NCBI GenBank assembly: GCA_030180135.1 | Contig: CM058238.1 | Coordinates: 44,667,765 to 44,731,764, forward strand | Direction of reading: 5' to 3' | DNA length: 64,000 nucleotides | DNA from: Orychophragmus violaceus | Lineage: Eukaryota > Streptophyta > Magnoliopsida > Brassicales > Brassicaceae | Shown: piece by piece, positions 25,801-41,200 of the stretch | Layout of the letters: each line of letters starts with the position of its first letter | Numbering within the stretch: the stretch's first letter is position 1 | Translations under genes and position numbers: made by a program | The notes under the pieces: model-generated | The model's database searches: none | What the model saw: only the letters and a program-made list of their open reading frames with translations | Told to the model about the DNA's origin: nothing

Positions 25801-26783
25801 AAGCATTTTATACAAGTTTATGTTCGTTTGTAACACCCCTAAGTAACCCTTCTAAGAGACTAGGAAGAAACTTTGATCTTCGAAAAGTTCCTATGAGAAT
25901 CCTAAATAAAACATTTTAACCAAAATATCTTGAAACATATATATCATGGATTGGAGAATTTAGGTGAGGTAGGACAACTATAAGTAAGTTTTTGTATGCT
26001 CCTAAAGATAGAATTAGAATCATTTTATACAAGTTTATGTTCGTTTGTAACACCCCTAAGTAACCCTTCTAAGAGACTAGGAAGAAACTTTGATCTTCGA
26101 AAAGTTCCTATGAGAATCCTAAATAAAACATTTTAACCAAAATATCTTGAAACATATATGTCATGGATTGGAGAATTTAGGTGAGGTAGGACAACTATAA
26201 GTAAGTTTTTGTATGCTCCTAAAGGTTGAATATGAAGCATTTTATACAAGTTTATGTTCGTTTGTAACACACCTAAGTAACCCTTCTAAATGACTAGAAA
26301 GACACTTTGATCTTCTAAAATGTCCTATGAGAATCCTTAACAAATCTTTTTAAACTAAATTTCTTGAAACATATGTGTCATGGATTGGAGAATTTAGGTG
26401 ATGTAAGACAACTATAAATAAGTTTTTGTATGCTCCTAAAGGTAGAATGAGAAGCATGTTGTGATGTTTTTGTTCGTTTGTAACACCACTAAGTAACCTC
26501 CCTAAAAGACTAGAAAGAAACTTTGATTTTCTAAAAGGTCCTATGAGATCCTAAATAAAACTTTTTAACCAAAACTTCTTGAAACATATATGTCATGGAT
26601 TGGTGAATTTCGGTGAAGTAAGACAACAATAAGTAAGTTTTTGTATGCTTCTAAAGGTAGAATTAGAAGCATTTTATACAAGTTTATGTTCGTTTGTAAC
26701 ACCCCTAAGTAACCCTTCTAAGAGACTAGGAAGAAACTTTGATCTTCGAAAAGTTCCAATGAGAATCCTAAATAAAACATTTT

Positions 26784-27217
26784 AACCAAAATATCTTGAA
26801 ACATATATATCATGGATTGGAGAATTTAGGTGAGGTAGGACAACTATAAGTAAGTTTTTGTATGCTCCTAAAGATAGAATTAGAATCATTTTATACAAGT
26901 TTATGTTCGTTTGTAACACCCCTAAGTAACCCTTCTAAGAGACTAGGAAGAAACTTTGATCTTCGAAAAGTTCCTATGAGAATCCTAAATAAAACATTTT
27001 AACCAAAATATCTTGAAACATATATATCATGGATTGGAGAATTTAGGTGAGGTAGGACAACTATAAGTAAGTTTTTGTATGCTCCTAAAGATAGAATTAG
27101 AATCATTTTATACAAGTTTATGTTCGTTTGTAACACCCCTAAGTAACCCTTCTAAGAGACTAGGAAGAAACTTTGATCTTCGAAAAGTTCCTATGAGAAT
27201 CCTAAATAAAACATTTT
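26784..27217 (+). repeat. HOR slip: duplicated monomer D (A-B-C-D-D)
   Basis: Two D monomers (26784-27000 and 27001-27217) follow one another, both with CATATATATCATGG and the AGATAGAATTAGAATC variant. This is the reciprocal type of event to the D loss at 22.67 kb. Confidence 0.92.
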
Positions 27218-29422
27218 AACCAAAATATCTTGAAACATATATGTCATGGATTGGAGAATTTAGGTGAGGTAGGACAACTATAAGTAAGTTTTTGTATGCT
27301 CCTAAAGGTTGAATATGAAGCATTTTATACAAGTTTATGTTCGTTTGTAACACACCTAAGTAACCCTTCTAAATGACTAGAAAGACACTTTGATCTTCTA
27401 AAATGTCCTATGAGAATCCTTAACAAATCTTTTTAAACTAAATTTCTTGAAACATATGTGTCATGGATTGGAGAATTTAGGTGATGTAAGACAACTATAA
27501 ATAAGTTTTTGTATGCTCCTAAAGGTAGAATGAGAAGCATGTTGTGATGTTTTTGTTCGTTTGTAACACCACTAAGTAACCTCCCTAAAAGACTAGAAAG
27601 AAACTTTGATTTTCTAAAAGGTCCTATGAGATCCTAAATAAAACTTTTTAACCAAAACTTCTTGAAACATATATGTCATGGATTGGTGAATTTCGGTGAA
27701 GTAAGACAACAATAAGTAAGTTTTTGTATGCTTCTAAAGGTAGAATTAGAAGCATTTTATACAAGTTTATGTTCGTTTGTAACACCCCTAAGTAACCCTT
27801 CTAAGAGACTAGGAAGAAACTTTGATCTTCGAAAAGTTCCTATGAGAATCCTAAATAAAACATTTTAACCAAAATATCTTGAAACATATATATCATGGAT
27901 TGGAGAATTTAGGTGAGGTAGGACAACTATAAGTAAGTTTTTGTATGCTCCTAAAGATAGAATTAGAATCATTTTATACAAGTTTATGTTCGTTTGTAAC
28001 ACCCCTAAGTAACCCTTCTAAGAGACTAGGAAGAAACTTTGATCTTCGAAAAGTTCCTATGAGAATCCTAAATAAAACATTTTAACCAAAATATCTTGAA
28101 ACATATATGTCATGGATTGGAGAATTTAGGTGAGGTAGGACAACTATAAGTAAGTTTTTGTATGCTCCTAAAGGTTGAATATGAAGCATTTTATACAAGT
28201 TTATGTTCGTTTGTAACACACCTAAGTAATCCTTCTAAATGACTAGAAAGACACTTTGATCTTCTAAAATGTCCTATGAGAATCCTTAACAAAACTTTTT
28301 AAACTAAATTTCTTGATACATATGTGTCATGGATTGGAGAATTTAGGTGATGTAAGACAACTTTAAATAAGTTTTTGTATGCTCCTAAAGGTAGAATGAG
28401 AAGCATGTTGTAATATTTTTGTTCGTTTGTAACACCACTAAGTAACCTCTCTAAAAGACTAGAAAGAAACTTTGATCTTCTAAAAGGTCCTATGAGATCC
28501 AAAATAAAACTTTTTAACCAAAACTTCTTGAAACATATATGTCATGGATTGGTGAATTTCGGTGAAGTAAGACAACAATAAGTAAGTTTTTGTATGCTTC
28601 TTAAGGTAGAATTAGAAGCATTTTATACAAGTTTATGTTCGTTTGTAACACCCCTAAGTAACCCTTCTAAGAGACTAGGAAGAAACTTTGATCTTCGAAA
28701 AGTTCCTATGAGAATCCTAAATAAAACATTTTAACCAAAATATCTTGAAACATATATATCATGGATTGGAGAATTTAGGTGAGGTAGGACAACTATAAGT
28801 AAGTTTTTGTATGCTCCTAAAGATAGAATTAGAATCATTTTATACAAGTTTATGTTCGTTTGTAACACCCCTAAGTAACCCTTCTGAGAGACTAGGAAGA
28901 AACTTTGATCTTCGAAAAGTTCCTATGAGAATCCTAAATAAAACATTTTAACCAAAATATCTTGAAACATATATGTCATGGATTGGAGAATTTAGGTGAG
29001 GTAGGACAACTATAAGTAAGTTTTTGTATGCTCCTAAAGGTTGAATATGAAGCATTTTATACAAGTTTATGTTCGTTTGTAACAAACCTAAGTAATCCTT
29101 CTAAATGACTAGAAAGACACTTTGATCTTCTAAAATGTCCTATGAGAATCCTTAACAAAACTTTTTAAACTAAATTTCTTGATACATATGTGTCATGGAT
29201 TGGAGAATTTAGGTGATGTAAGACAACTTTAAATAAGTTTTTGTATGCTCCTAAAGGTAGAATGAGAAGCATGTTGTAATATTTTTGTTCGTTTGTAACA
29301 CCACTAAGTAACCTCTCTAAAAGACTAGAAAGAAACTTTGATCTTCTAAAAGGTCCTATGAGATCCAAAATAAAACTTTTTAACCAAAACTTCTTGAAAC
29401 ATATATGTCATGGATTGGTGAA

Positions 29423-29498
29423 TTTCGGTGAAGTAAGACAACAATAAGTAAGTTTTTGTATTTCGGTGAAGTAAGACAACAATAAGTAAGTTTTTGTA
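29423..29498 (+). repeat. 38-bp tandem duplication inside monomer C
   Basis: The 38 bp at 29423-29460, beginning TTTCGGTGAAG and ending TTTTTGTA, are repeated exactly at 29461-29498. This makes the C monomer 29382-29636 255 bp long instead of 217. Confidence 0.95.
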
Positions 29499-32400
29499 TG
29501 CTTCTTAAGGTAGAATTAGAAGCATTTTATACAAGTTTATGTTCGTTTGTAACACCCCTAAGTAACCCTTCTAAGAGACTAGGAAGAAACTTTGATCTTC
29601 GAAAAGTTCCTATGAGAATCCTAAATAAAACATTTTAACCAAAATATCTTGAAACATATATATCATGGATTGGAGAATTTAGGTGAGGTAGGACAACTAT
29701 AAGTAAGTTTTTGTATGCTCCTAAAGATAGAATTAGAATCATTTTATACAAGTTTATGTTCGTTTGTAACACCCCTAAGTAACCCTTCTGAGAGACTAGG
29801 AAGAAACTTTGATCTTCGAAAAGTTCCTATGAGAATCCTAAATAAAACATTTTAACCAAAATATCTTGAAACATATATGTCATGGATTGGAGAATTTAGG
29901 TGAGGTAGGACAACTATAAGTAAGTTTTTGTATGCTCCTAAAGGTTGAATATGAAGCATTTTATACAAGTTTATGTTCGTTTGTAACAAACCTAAGTAAC
30001 CCTTCTAAATGACTAGAAAGACACTTTGATCTTCTAAAATGTCCTATGAGAATCCTTAACAAATCTTTTTAAACTAAATTTCTTGAAACATATGTGTCAT
30101 GGATTGGAGAATTTAGGTGATGTAAGACAACTATAAATAAGTTTTTGTATGCTCCTAAAGGTAGAATGAGAAGCATGTTGTGATGTTTTTGTTCGTTTGT
30201 AACACCACTAAGTAACCTCCCTAAAAGACTAGAAAGAAACTTTGATTTTCTAAAAGGTCCTATGAGATCCTAAATAAAACTTTTTAACCAAAACTTCTTG
30301 AAACATATATGTCATGGATTGGTGAATTTCGGTGAAGTAAGACAACAATAAGTAAGTTTTTGTATGCTTCTAAAGGTAGAATTAGAAGCATTTTATACAA
30401 GTTTATGTTCGTTTGTAACACCCCTAAGTAACCCTTCTAAGAGACTAGGAAGAAACTTTGATCTTCGAAAAGTTCCTATGAGAATCCTAAATAAAACATT
30501 TTAACCAAAATATCTTGAAACATATATATCATGGATTGGAGAATTTAGGTGAGGTAGGACAACTATAAGTAAGTTTTTGTATGCTCCTAAAGATAGAATT
30601 AGAATCATTTTATACAAGTTTATGTTCGTTTGTAACACCCCTAAGTAACCCTTCTAAGAGACTAGGAAGAAACTTTGATCTTCGAAAAGTTCCTATGAGA
30701 ATCCTAAATAAAACATTTTAACCAAAATATCTTGAAACATATATGTCATGGATTGGAGAATTTAGGTGAGGTAGGACAACTATAAGTAAGTTTTTGTATG
30801 CTCCTAAAGGTTGAATATGAAGCATTTTATACAAGTTTATGTTCGTTTGTAACACACCTAAGTAACCCTTCTAAATGACTAGAAAGACACTTTGATCTTC
30901 TAAAATGTCCTATGAGAATCCTTAACAAATCTTTTTAAACTAAATTTCTTGAAACATATGTGTCATGGATTGGAGAATTTAGGTGATGTAAGACAACTAT
31001 AAATAAGTTTTTGTATGCTCCTAAAGGTAGAATGAGAAGCATGTTGTGATGTTTTTGTTCGTTTGTAACACCACTAAGTAACCTCCCTAAAAGACTAGAA
31101 AGAAACTTTGATTTTCTAAAAGGTCCTATGAGATCCTAAATAAAACTTTTTAACCAAAACTTCTTGAAACATATATGTCATGGATTGGTGAATTTCGGTG
31201 AAGTAAGACAACAATAAGTAAGTTTTTGTATGCTTCTAAAGGTAGAATTAGAAGCATTTTATACAAGTTTATGTTCGTTTGTAACACCCCTAAGTAACCC
31301 TTCTAAGAGACTAGGAAGAAACTTTGATCTTCGAAAAGTTCCTATGAGAATCCTAAATAAAACATTTTAACCAAAATATCTTGAAACATATATATCATGG
31401 ATTGGAGAATTTAGGTGAGGTAGGACAACTATAAGTAAGTTTTTGTATGCTCCTAAAGATAGAATTAGAATCATTTTATACAAGTTTATGTTCGTTTGTA
31501 ACACCCCTAAGTAACCCTTCTAAGAGACTAGGAAGAAACTTTGATCTTCGAAAAGTTCCTATGAGAATCCTAAATAAAACATTTTAACCAAAATATCTTG
31601 AAACATATATGTCATGGATTGGAGAATTTAGGTGAGGTAGGACAACTATAAGTAAGTTTTTGTATGCTCCTAAAGGTTGAATATGAAGCATTTTATACAA
31701 GTTTATGTTCGTTTGTAACACACCTAAGTAACCCTTCTAAATGACTAGAAAGACACTTTGATCTTCTAAAATGTCCTATGAGAATCCTTAACAAATCTTT
31801 TTAAACTAAATTTCTTGAAACATATGTGTCATGGATTGGAGAATTTAGGTGATGTAAGACAACTATAAATAAGTTTTTGTATGCTCCTAAAGGTAGAATG
31901 AGAAGCATGTTGTGATGTTTTTGTTCGTTTGTAACACCACTAAGTAACCTCCCTAAAAGACTAGAAAGAAACTTTGATTTTCTAAAAGGTCCTATGAGAT
32001 CCTAAATAAAACTTTTTAACCAAAACTTCTTGAAACATATATGTCATGGATTGGTGAATTTCGGTGAAGTAAGACAACAATAAGTAAGTTTTTGTATGCT
32101 TCTAAAGGTAGAATTAGAAGCATTTTATACAAGTTTATGTTCGTTTGTAACACCCCTAAGTAACCCTTCTAAGAGACTAGGAAGAAACTTTGATCTTCGA
32201 AAAGTTCCTATGAGAATCCTAAATAAAACATTTTAACCAAAATATCTTGAAACATATATATCATGGATTGGAGAATTTAGGTGAGGTAGGACAACTATAA
32301 GTAAGTTTTTGTATGCTCCTAAAGATAGAATTAGAAGCATTTTATACAAGTTTATGTTCGTTTGTAACACCCCTAAGTAACCCTTCTAAGAGACTAGAAA

Positions 32401-34615
32401 GAAACTTTGATCTTCGAAAAGTTCCTATGAGAATCCTAAATAAAACATTTTAACCAAAATATCTTGAAACATATATGTCATGGATTGGAGAATTTAGGTG
32501 AGGTAGGACAACTATAAGTAAGTTTTTGTATGCTCCTAAAGGTTGAATATGAAGCATTTTATACAAGTTTATGTTCGTTTGTAACACACCTAAGTAACCC
32601 TTCTAAATGACTAGAAAGACACTTTGATCTTCTAAAATGTCCTATGAGAATCCTTAACAAATCTTTTTAAACTAAATTTCTTGAAACATATGTGTCATGG
32701 ATTGGAGAATTTAGGTGATGTAAGACAACTATAAATAAGTTTTTGTATGCTCCTAAAGGTAGAATGAGAAGCATGTTGTGATGTTTTTGTTCGTTTGTAA
32801 CACCACTAAGTAACCTCCCTAAAAGACTAGAAAGAAACTTTGATTTTCTAAAAGGTCCTATGAGATCCTAAATAAAACTTTTTAACCAAAACTTCTTGAA
32901 ACATATATGTCATGGATTGGTGAATTTCGGTGAAGTAAGACAACAATAAGTAAGTTTTTGTATGCTTCTAAAGGTAGAATTAGAAGCATTTTATACAAGT
33001 TTATGTTCGTTTGTAACACCCCTAAGTAACCCTTCTAAGAGACTAGGAAGAAACTTTGATCTTCGAAAAGTTCCTATGAGAATCCTAAATAAAACATTTT
33101 AACCAAAATATCTTGAAACATATATATCATGGATTGGAGAATTTAGGTGAGGTAGGACAACTATAAGTAAGTTTTTGTATGCTCCTAAAGATAGAATTAG
33201 AATCATTTTATACAAGTTTGTGTTCGTTTGTAACACCCCTAAGTAACCCTTCTAAGAGACTAGGAAGAAACTTTGATCTTCGAAAAGTTCCTATGAGAAT
33301 CCTAAATAAAACATTTTAACCAAAATATCTTGAAACATATATGTCATGGATTGGAGAATTTAGGTGAGGTAGGACAACTATAAGTAAGTTTTTGTATGCT
33401 CCTAAAGGTTGAATATGAAGCATTTTATACAAGTTTATGTTCGTTTGTAACACACCTAAGTAACCCTTCTAAATGACTAGAAAGACACTTTGATCTTCTA
33501 AAATGTCCTATGAGAATCCTTAACAAAACTTTTTAAACTAAATTTCTTGATACATATGTGTCATGGATTGGAGAATTTAGGTGATGTAAGACAACTATAA
33601 ATAAGTTTTTGTATGCTCCTAAAGGTAGAATGAGAAGCATGTTGTGATGTTTTTGTTCGTTTGTAACACCACTAAGTAACCTCCCTAAAAGACTAGAAAG
33701 AAACTTTGATTTTCTAAAAGGTCCTATGAGATCCTAAATAAAACTTTTTAACCAAAACTTCTTGAAACATATATGTCATGGATTGGTGAATTTCGGTGAA
33801 GTAAGACAACAATAAGTAAGTTTTTGTATGCTTCTAAAGGTAGAATTAGAAGCATTTTATACAAGTTTATGTTCGTTTGTAACACCCCTAAGTAACCCTT
33901 CTAAGAGACTAGGAAGAAACTTTGATCTTCGAAAAGTTCCTATGAGAATCCTAAATAAAACATTTTAACCAAAATATCTTGAAACATATATATCATGGAT
34001 TGGAGAATTTAGGTGAGGTAGGACAACTATAAGTAAGTTTTTGTATGCTCCTAAAGATAGAATTAGAATCATTTTATACAAGTTTATGTTCGTTTGTAAC
34101 ACCCCTAAGTAACCCTTCTAAGAGACTAGGAAGAAACTTTGATCTTCGAAAAGTTCCTATGAGAATCCTAAATAAAACATTTTAACCAAAATATCTTGAA
34201 ACATATATGTCATGGATTGGAGAATTTAGGTGAGGTAGGACAACTATAAGTAAGTTTTTGTATGCTCCTAAAGGTTGAATATGAAGCATTTTATACAAGT
34301 TTATGTTCGTTTGTAACACACCTAAGTAACCCTTCTAAATGACTAGAAAGACACTTTGATCTTCTAAAATGTCCTATGAGAATCCTTAACAAAACTTTTT
34401 AAACTAAATTTCTTGATACATATGTGTCATGGATTGGAGAATTTAGGTGATGTAAGACAACTATAAATAAGTTTTTGTATGCTCCTAAAGGTAGAATGAG
34501 AAGCATGTTGTGATGTTTTTGTTCGTTTGTAACACCACTAAGTAACCTCCCTAAAAGACTAGAAAGAAACTTTGATTTTCTAAAAGGTCCTATGAGATCC
34601 TAAATAAAACTTTTT

Positions 34616-35227
34616 AACCAAAACTTCTTGAAACATATATGTCATGGATTGGTGAATTTCGGTGAAGTAAGACAACAATAAGTAAGTTTTTGTATGCTTC
34701 TAAAGGTAGAATTAGAAGCATTTTATACAAGTTTATGTTCGTTTGTAACACCCCTAAGTAACCCTATCTTCGAAAAGTAAGAGAATCCTAAATAAAACAT
34801 TTTAACCAAAATATCTTGAAACATATATATCATGGATTGGAGAATTTAGGTGAGGTAGGACTATAAGTAAGTTTTTGTATGCTCCTAAAGATAGAATTAG
34901 AATCATTTTATACAAGGTTCGTTTGTAACACCCCTAAGTAACCCTTCTAAGAGACTAGGAAGAAACTTTGATCTTCGAAAAGTTCCTATGAGAATCCTAA
35001 ATAAAACATTTTAACCAAAATATCTTGAAACATATATATGGATTGGAGAATTTAGGTGAGGTAGGACAACTATAAGTAAGTTTTTGTATGCTCCTAAAGG
35101 TTGAATATGAAGCATTTTATACAAGTTTATGTTCGTTTGTAACACACCTAAGTAACCCTTCTAAATGACTAGAAAGACACTTTGATCTTCTAAAATGTCC
35201 TATGAGAATCCTTAACAAATCTTTTTA
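34616..35227 (+). repeat. Cluster of small deletions in three successive monomers
   Basis: C at 34616 is 188 bp (29 bp lost in two places), D at 34804 is 209 bp (3 and 5 bp lost), and A at 35013 is 215 bp (3 bp lost in the TATATGTCATGG region). All lie within about 280 bp, while neighbouring HORs are full length. Confidence 0.9.
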
Positions 35228-38200
35228 AACTAAATTTCTTGAAACATATGTGTCATGGATTGGAGAATTTAGGTGATGTAAGACAACTATAAATAAGTTT
35301 TTGTATGCTCCTAAAGGTAGAATGAGAAGCATGTTGTGATGTTTTTGTTCGTTTGTAACACCACTAAGTAACCTCCCTAAAAGACTAGAAAGAAACTTTG
35401 ATTTTCTAAAAGGTCCTATGAGATCCTAAATAAAACTTTTTAACCAAAACTTCTTGAAACATATATGTCATGGATTGGTGAATTTCGGTGAAGTAAGACA
35501 ACAATAAGTAAGTTTTTGTATGCTTCTAAAGGTAGAATTAGAAGCATTTTATACAAGTTTATGTTCGTTTGTAACACCCCTAAGTAACCCTTCTAAGAGA
35601 CTAGGAAGAAACTTTGATCTTCGAAAAGTTCCTATGAGAATCCTAAATAAAACATTTTAACCAAAATATCTTGAAACATATATATCATGGATTGGAGAAT
35701 TTAGGTGAGGTAGGACAACTATAAGTAAGTTTTTGTATGCTCCTAAAGATAGAATTAGAATCATTTTATACAAGTTTATGTTCGTTTGTAACACCCCTAA
35801 GTAACCCTTCTAAGAGACTAGGAAGAAACTTTGATCTTCGAAAAGTTCCTATGAGAATCCTAAATAAAACATTTTAACCAAAATATCTTGAAACATATAT
35901 GTCATGGATTGGAGAATTTAGGTGAGGTAGGACAACTATAAGTAAGTTTTTGTATGCTCCTAAAGGTTGAATATGAAGCATTTTATACAAGTTTATGTTC
36001 GTTTGTAACACACCTAAGTAACCCTTCTAAATGACTAGAAAGACACTTTGATCTTCTAAAATGTCCTATGAGAATCCTTAACAAATCTTTTTAAACTAAA
36101 TTTCTTGAAACATATGTGTCATGGATTGGAGAATTTAGGTGATGTAAGACAACTATAAATAAGTTTTTGTATGCTCCTAAAGGTAGAATGAGAAGCATGT
36201 TGTGATGTTTTTGTTCGTTTGTAACACCGCTAAGTAACCTCCCTAAAAGACTAGAAAGAAACTTTGATTTTCTAAAAGGTCCTATGAGATCCTAAATAAA
36301 ACTTTTTAACCAAAACTTCTTGAAACATATATGTCATGGATTGGTGAATTTCGGTGAAGTAAGACAACAATAAGTAAGTTTTTGTATGCTTCTAAAGGTA
36401 GAATTAGAAGCATTTTATACAAGTTTATGTTCGTTTGTAACACCCCTAAGTAACCCTTCTAAGAGACTAGGAAGAAACTTTGATCTTCGAAAAGTTCCTA
36501 TGAGAATCCTAAATAAAACATTTTAACCAAAATATCTTGAAACATATATATCATGGATTGGAGAATTTAGGTGAGGTAGGACAACTATAAGTAAGTTTTT
36601 GTATGCTCCTAAAGGTAGAATTAGAAGCATTTTATACAAGTTTATGTTCGTTTGTAACACCCCTAAGTAACCCTTCTAAGAGACTAGAAAGAAACTTTGA
36701 TCTTCGAAAAGTTCCTATGAGAATCCTAAATAAAACATTTTAACCAAAATATCTTGAAACATATATGTCATGGATTGGAGAATTTAGGTGAGGTAGGACA
36801 ACTATAAGTAAGTTTTTGTATGCTCCTAAAGGTTGAATATGAAGCATTTTATACAAGTTTATGTTCGTTTGTAACACACCTAAGTAATCCTTCTAAATGA
36901 CTAGAAAGACACTTTGATCTTCTAAAATGTCCTATGAGAATCCTTAACAAAACTTTTTAAACTAAATTTCTTGATACATATGTGTCATGGATTGGAGAAT
37001 TTAGGTGATGTAAGACAACTTTAAATAAGTTTTTGTATGCTCCTAAAGGTAGAATGAGAAGCATGTTGTAATATTTTTGTTCGTTTGTAACACCACTAAG
37101 TAACCTCTCTAAAAGACTAGAAAGAAACTTTGATCTTCTAAAAGGTCCTATGAGATCCAAAATAAAACTTTTTAACCAAAACTTCTTGAAACATATATGT
37201 CATGGATTGGTGAATTTCGGTGAAGTAAGACAACAATAAGTAAGTTTTTGTATGCTTCTAAAGGTAGAATTAGAAGCATTTTATACAAGTTTATGTTCGT
37301 TTGTAACACCCCTAAGTAACCCTTCTAACAGACTAGGAAGAAACTTTGATCTTCGAAAAGTTCCTATGAGAATCCTAAATAAAACATTTTAACCAAAATA
37401 TCTTGAAACATATATATCATGGATTGGAGAATTTAGGTGAGGTAGGACAACTATAAGTAAGTTTTTGTATGCTCCTAAAGGTAGAATTAGAAGCATTTTA
37501 TACAAGTTTATGTTCGTTTGTAACACCCCTAAGTAACCCTTCTAAGAGACTAGAAAGAAACTTTGATCTTCGAAAAGTTCCTATGAGAATCCTAAATAAA
37601 ACATTTTAACCAAAATATCTTGAAACATATATGTCATGGATTGGAGAATTTAGGTGAGGTAGGACAACTATAAGTAAGTTTTTGTATGCTCCTAAAGGTA
37701 GAATGAGAAGCATTTTATACAAGTTTATGTTCGTTTGTAACATACCTAAGTAACCCTTCTAAATGACTAGAAAGACACTTTGATCTTCTAAAATGTCCTA
37801 TGAGAATCCTTAACAAAACTTTTTAAACTAAATTTCTTGATACATATGTGTCATGGATTTGAGAATTTAGGTGATGTAAGACAACTATAAATAAGTTTTT
37901 GTATGCTCCTAAAGGTAGAATGAGAAGCATGTTGTGATGTTTTTGTTCGTTTGTAACACCACTAAGTAACCTCCCTAAAAGACTAGAAAGAAACTTTGAT
38001 TTTCTAAAAGGTCCTATGAGATCCTAAATAAAACTTTTTAACCAAAACTTCTTGAAACATATATGTCATGGATTGGTGAATTTCGGTGAAGTAAGACAAC
38101 AATAAGTAAGTTTTTGTATGCTTCTAAAGGTAGAATTAGAAGCATTTTATACAAGTTTATGTTCGTTTGTAACACCCCTAAGTAACCCTTCTAAGAGACT

Positions 38201-41200
38201 AGGAAGAAACTTTGATCTTCGAAAAGTTCCTATGAGAATCCTAAATAAAACATTTTAACCAAAATATCTTGAAACATATATATCATGGATTGGAGAATTT
38301 AGGTGAGGTAGGACAACTATAAGTAAGTTTTTGTATGTTCCTAAAGATAGAATTAGAATCATTTTATACAAGTTTGTGTTCGTTTGTAACACCCCTAAGT
38401 AACCCTTCTAAGAGACTAGGAAGAAACTTTGATCTTCGAAAAGTTCCTATGAGAATCCTAAATAAAACATTTTAACCAAAATATCTTGAAACATATATGT
38501 CATGGATTGGAGAATTTAGGTGAGGTAGGACAACTATAAGTAAGTTTTTGTATGCTCCTAAAGGTTGAATATGAAGCATTTTATACAAGTTTATGTTCGT
38601 TTGTAACACACCTAAGTAACCCTTCTAAATGACTAGAAAGACACTTTGATCTTCTAAAATGTCCTATGAGAATCCTTAACAAATCTTTTTAAACTAAATT
38701 TCTTGAAACATATGTGTCATGGATTGGAGAATTTAGGTGATGTAAGACAACTATAAATAAGTTTTTGTATGCTCCTAAAGGTAGAATGAGAAGCATGTTG
38801 TGATGTTTTTGTTCGTTTGTAACACCACTAAGTAACCTCCCTAAAAGACTAGAAAGAAACTTTGATTTTCTAAAAGGTCCTATGAGATCCTAAATAAAAC
38901 TTTTTAACCAAAACTTCTTGAAACATATATGTCATAGATTGGTGAATTTCGGTGAAGTAAGACAACAATAAGTAAGTTTTTGTATGCTTCTAAAGGTAAA
39001 ATTAGAAGCATTTTATACAAGTTTATGTTCGTTTGTAACACCCCTAAGTAACCCTTCTAAGAGACTAGGAAGAAACTTTGATCTTCGAAAAGTTCCTATG
39101 AGAATCCTAAATAAAACATTTTAACCAAAATATCTTGAAACATATATATCATGGATTGGAGAATTTAGGTGAGGTAGGACAACTATAAGTAAGTTTTTGT
39201 ATGCTCCTAAAGGTAGAATTAGAAGCATTTTATACAAGTTTATGTTCGTTTGTAACACCCCTAAGTAACCCTTCTAAGAGACTAGAAAGAAACTTTGATC
39301 TTCGAAAAGTTCCTATGAGAATCCTAAATAAAACATTTTAACCAAAATATCTTGAAACATATATGTCATGGATTGGAGAATTTAGGTGAGGTAGGACAAC
39401 TATAAGTAAGTTTTTGTATGCTCCTAAAGGTAGAATGAGAAGCATTTTATACAAGTTTATGTTCGTTTGTAACATACCTAAGTAACCCTTCTAAATGACT
39501 AGAAAGACACTTTGATCTTCTAAAATGTCCTATGAGAATCCTTAACAAAACTTTTTAAACTAAATTTCTTGATACATATGTGTCATGGATTTGAGAATTT
39601 AGGTGATGTAAGACAACTATAAATAAGTTTTTGTATGCTCCTAAAGGTAGAATGAGAAGCATGTTGTGATGTTTTTGTTCGTTTGTAACACCACTAAGTA
39701 ACCTCCCTAAAAGACTAGAAAGAAACTTTGATTTTCTAAAAGGTCCTATGAGATCCTAAATAAAACTTTTTAACCAAAACTTCTTGAAACATATATGTCA
39801 TGGATTGGTGAATTTCGGTGAAGTAAGACAACAATAAGTAAGTTTTTGTATGCTTCTAAAGGTAGAATTAGAAGCATTTTATACAAGTTTATGTTCGTTT
39901 GTAACACCCCTAAGTAACCCTTCTAAGAGACTAGGAAGAAACTTTGATCTTCGAAAAGTTCCTATGAGAATCCTAAATAAAACATTTTAACCAAAATATC
40001 TTGAAACATATATATCATGGATTGGAGAATTTAGGTGAGGTAGGACAACTATAAGTAAGTTTTTGTATGCTCCTAAAGATAGAATTAGAATCATTTTATA
40101 CAAGTTTATGTTCGTTTGTAACACCCCTAAGTAACCCTTCTAAGAGACTAGGAAGAAACTTTGATCTTCGAAAAGTTCCTATGAGAATCCTAAATAAAAC
40201 ATTTTAACCAAAATATCTTGAAACATATATGTCATGGATTGGAGAATTTAGGTGAGGTAGGACAACTATAAGTAAGTTTTTGTATGCTCCTAAAGGTTGA
40301 ATATGAAGCATTTTATACAAGTTTATGTTCGTTTGTAACACACCTAAGTAACCCTTCTAAATGACTAGAAAGACACTTTGATCTTCTAAAATGTCCTATG
40401 AGAATCCTTAACAAATCTTTTTAAACTAAATTTCTTGAAACATATGTGTCATGGATTGGAGAATTTAGGTGATGTAAGACAACTATAAATAAGTTTTTGT
40501 ATGCTCCTAAAGGTAGAATGAGAAGCATGTTGTGATGTTTTTGTTCGTTTGTAACACCACTAAGTAACCTCCCTAAAAGACTAGAAAGAAACTTTGATTT
40601 TCTAAAAGGTCCTATGAGATCCTAAATAAAACTTTTTAACCAAAACTTCTTGAAACATATATGTCATGGATTGGTGAATTTCGGTGAAGTAAGACAACAA
40701 TAAGTAAGTTTTTGTATGCTTCTAAAGGTAGAATTAGAAGCATTTTATACAAGTTTATGTTCGTTTGTAACACCCCTAAGTAACCCTTCTAAGAGACTAG
40801 GAAGAAACTTTGATCTTCGAAAAGTTCCTATGAGAATCCTAAATAAAACATTTTAACCAAAATATCTTGAAACATATATATCATGGATTGGAGAATTTAG
40901 GTGAGGTAGGACAACTATAAGTAAGTTTTTGTATGCTCCTAAAGATAGAATTAGAATCATTTTATACAAGTTTATGTTCGTTTGTAACACCCCTAAGTAA
41001 CCCTTCTAAGAGACTAGGAAGAAACTTTGATCTTCGAAAAGTTCCTATGAGAATCCTAAATAAAACATTTTAACCAAAATATCTTGAAACATATATGTCA
41101 TGGATTGGAGAATTTAGGTGAGGTAGGACAACTATAAGTAAGTTTTTGTATGCTCCTAAAGGTTGAATATGAAGCATTTTATACAAGTTTATGTTCGTTT

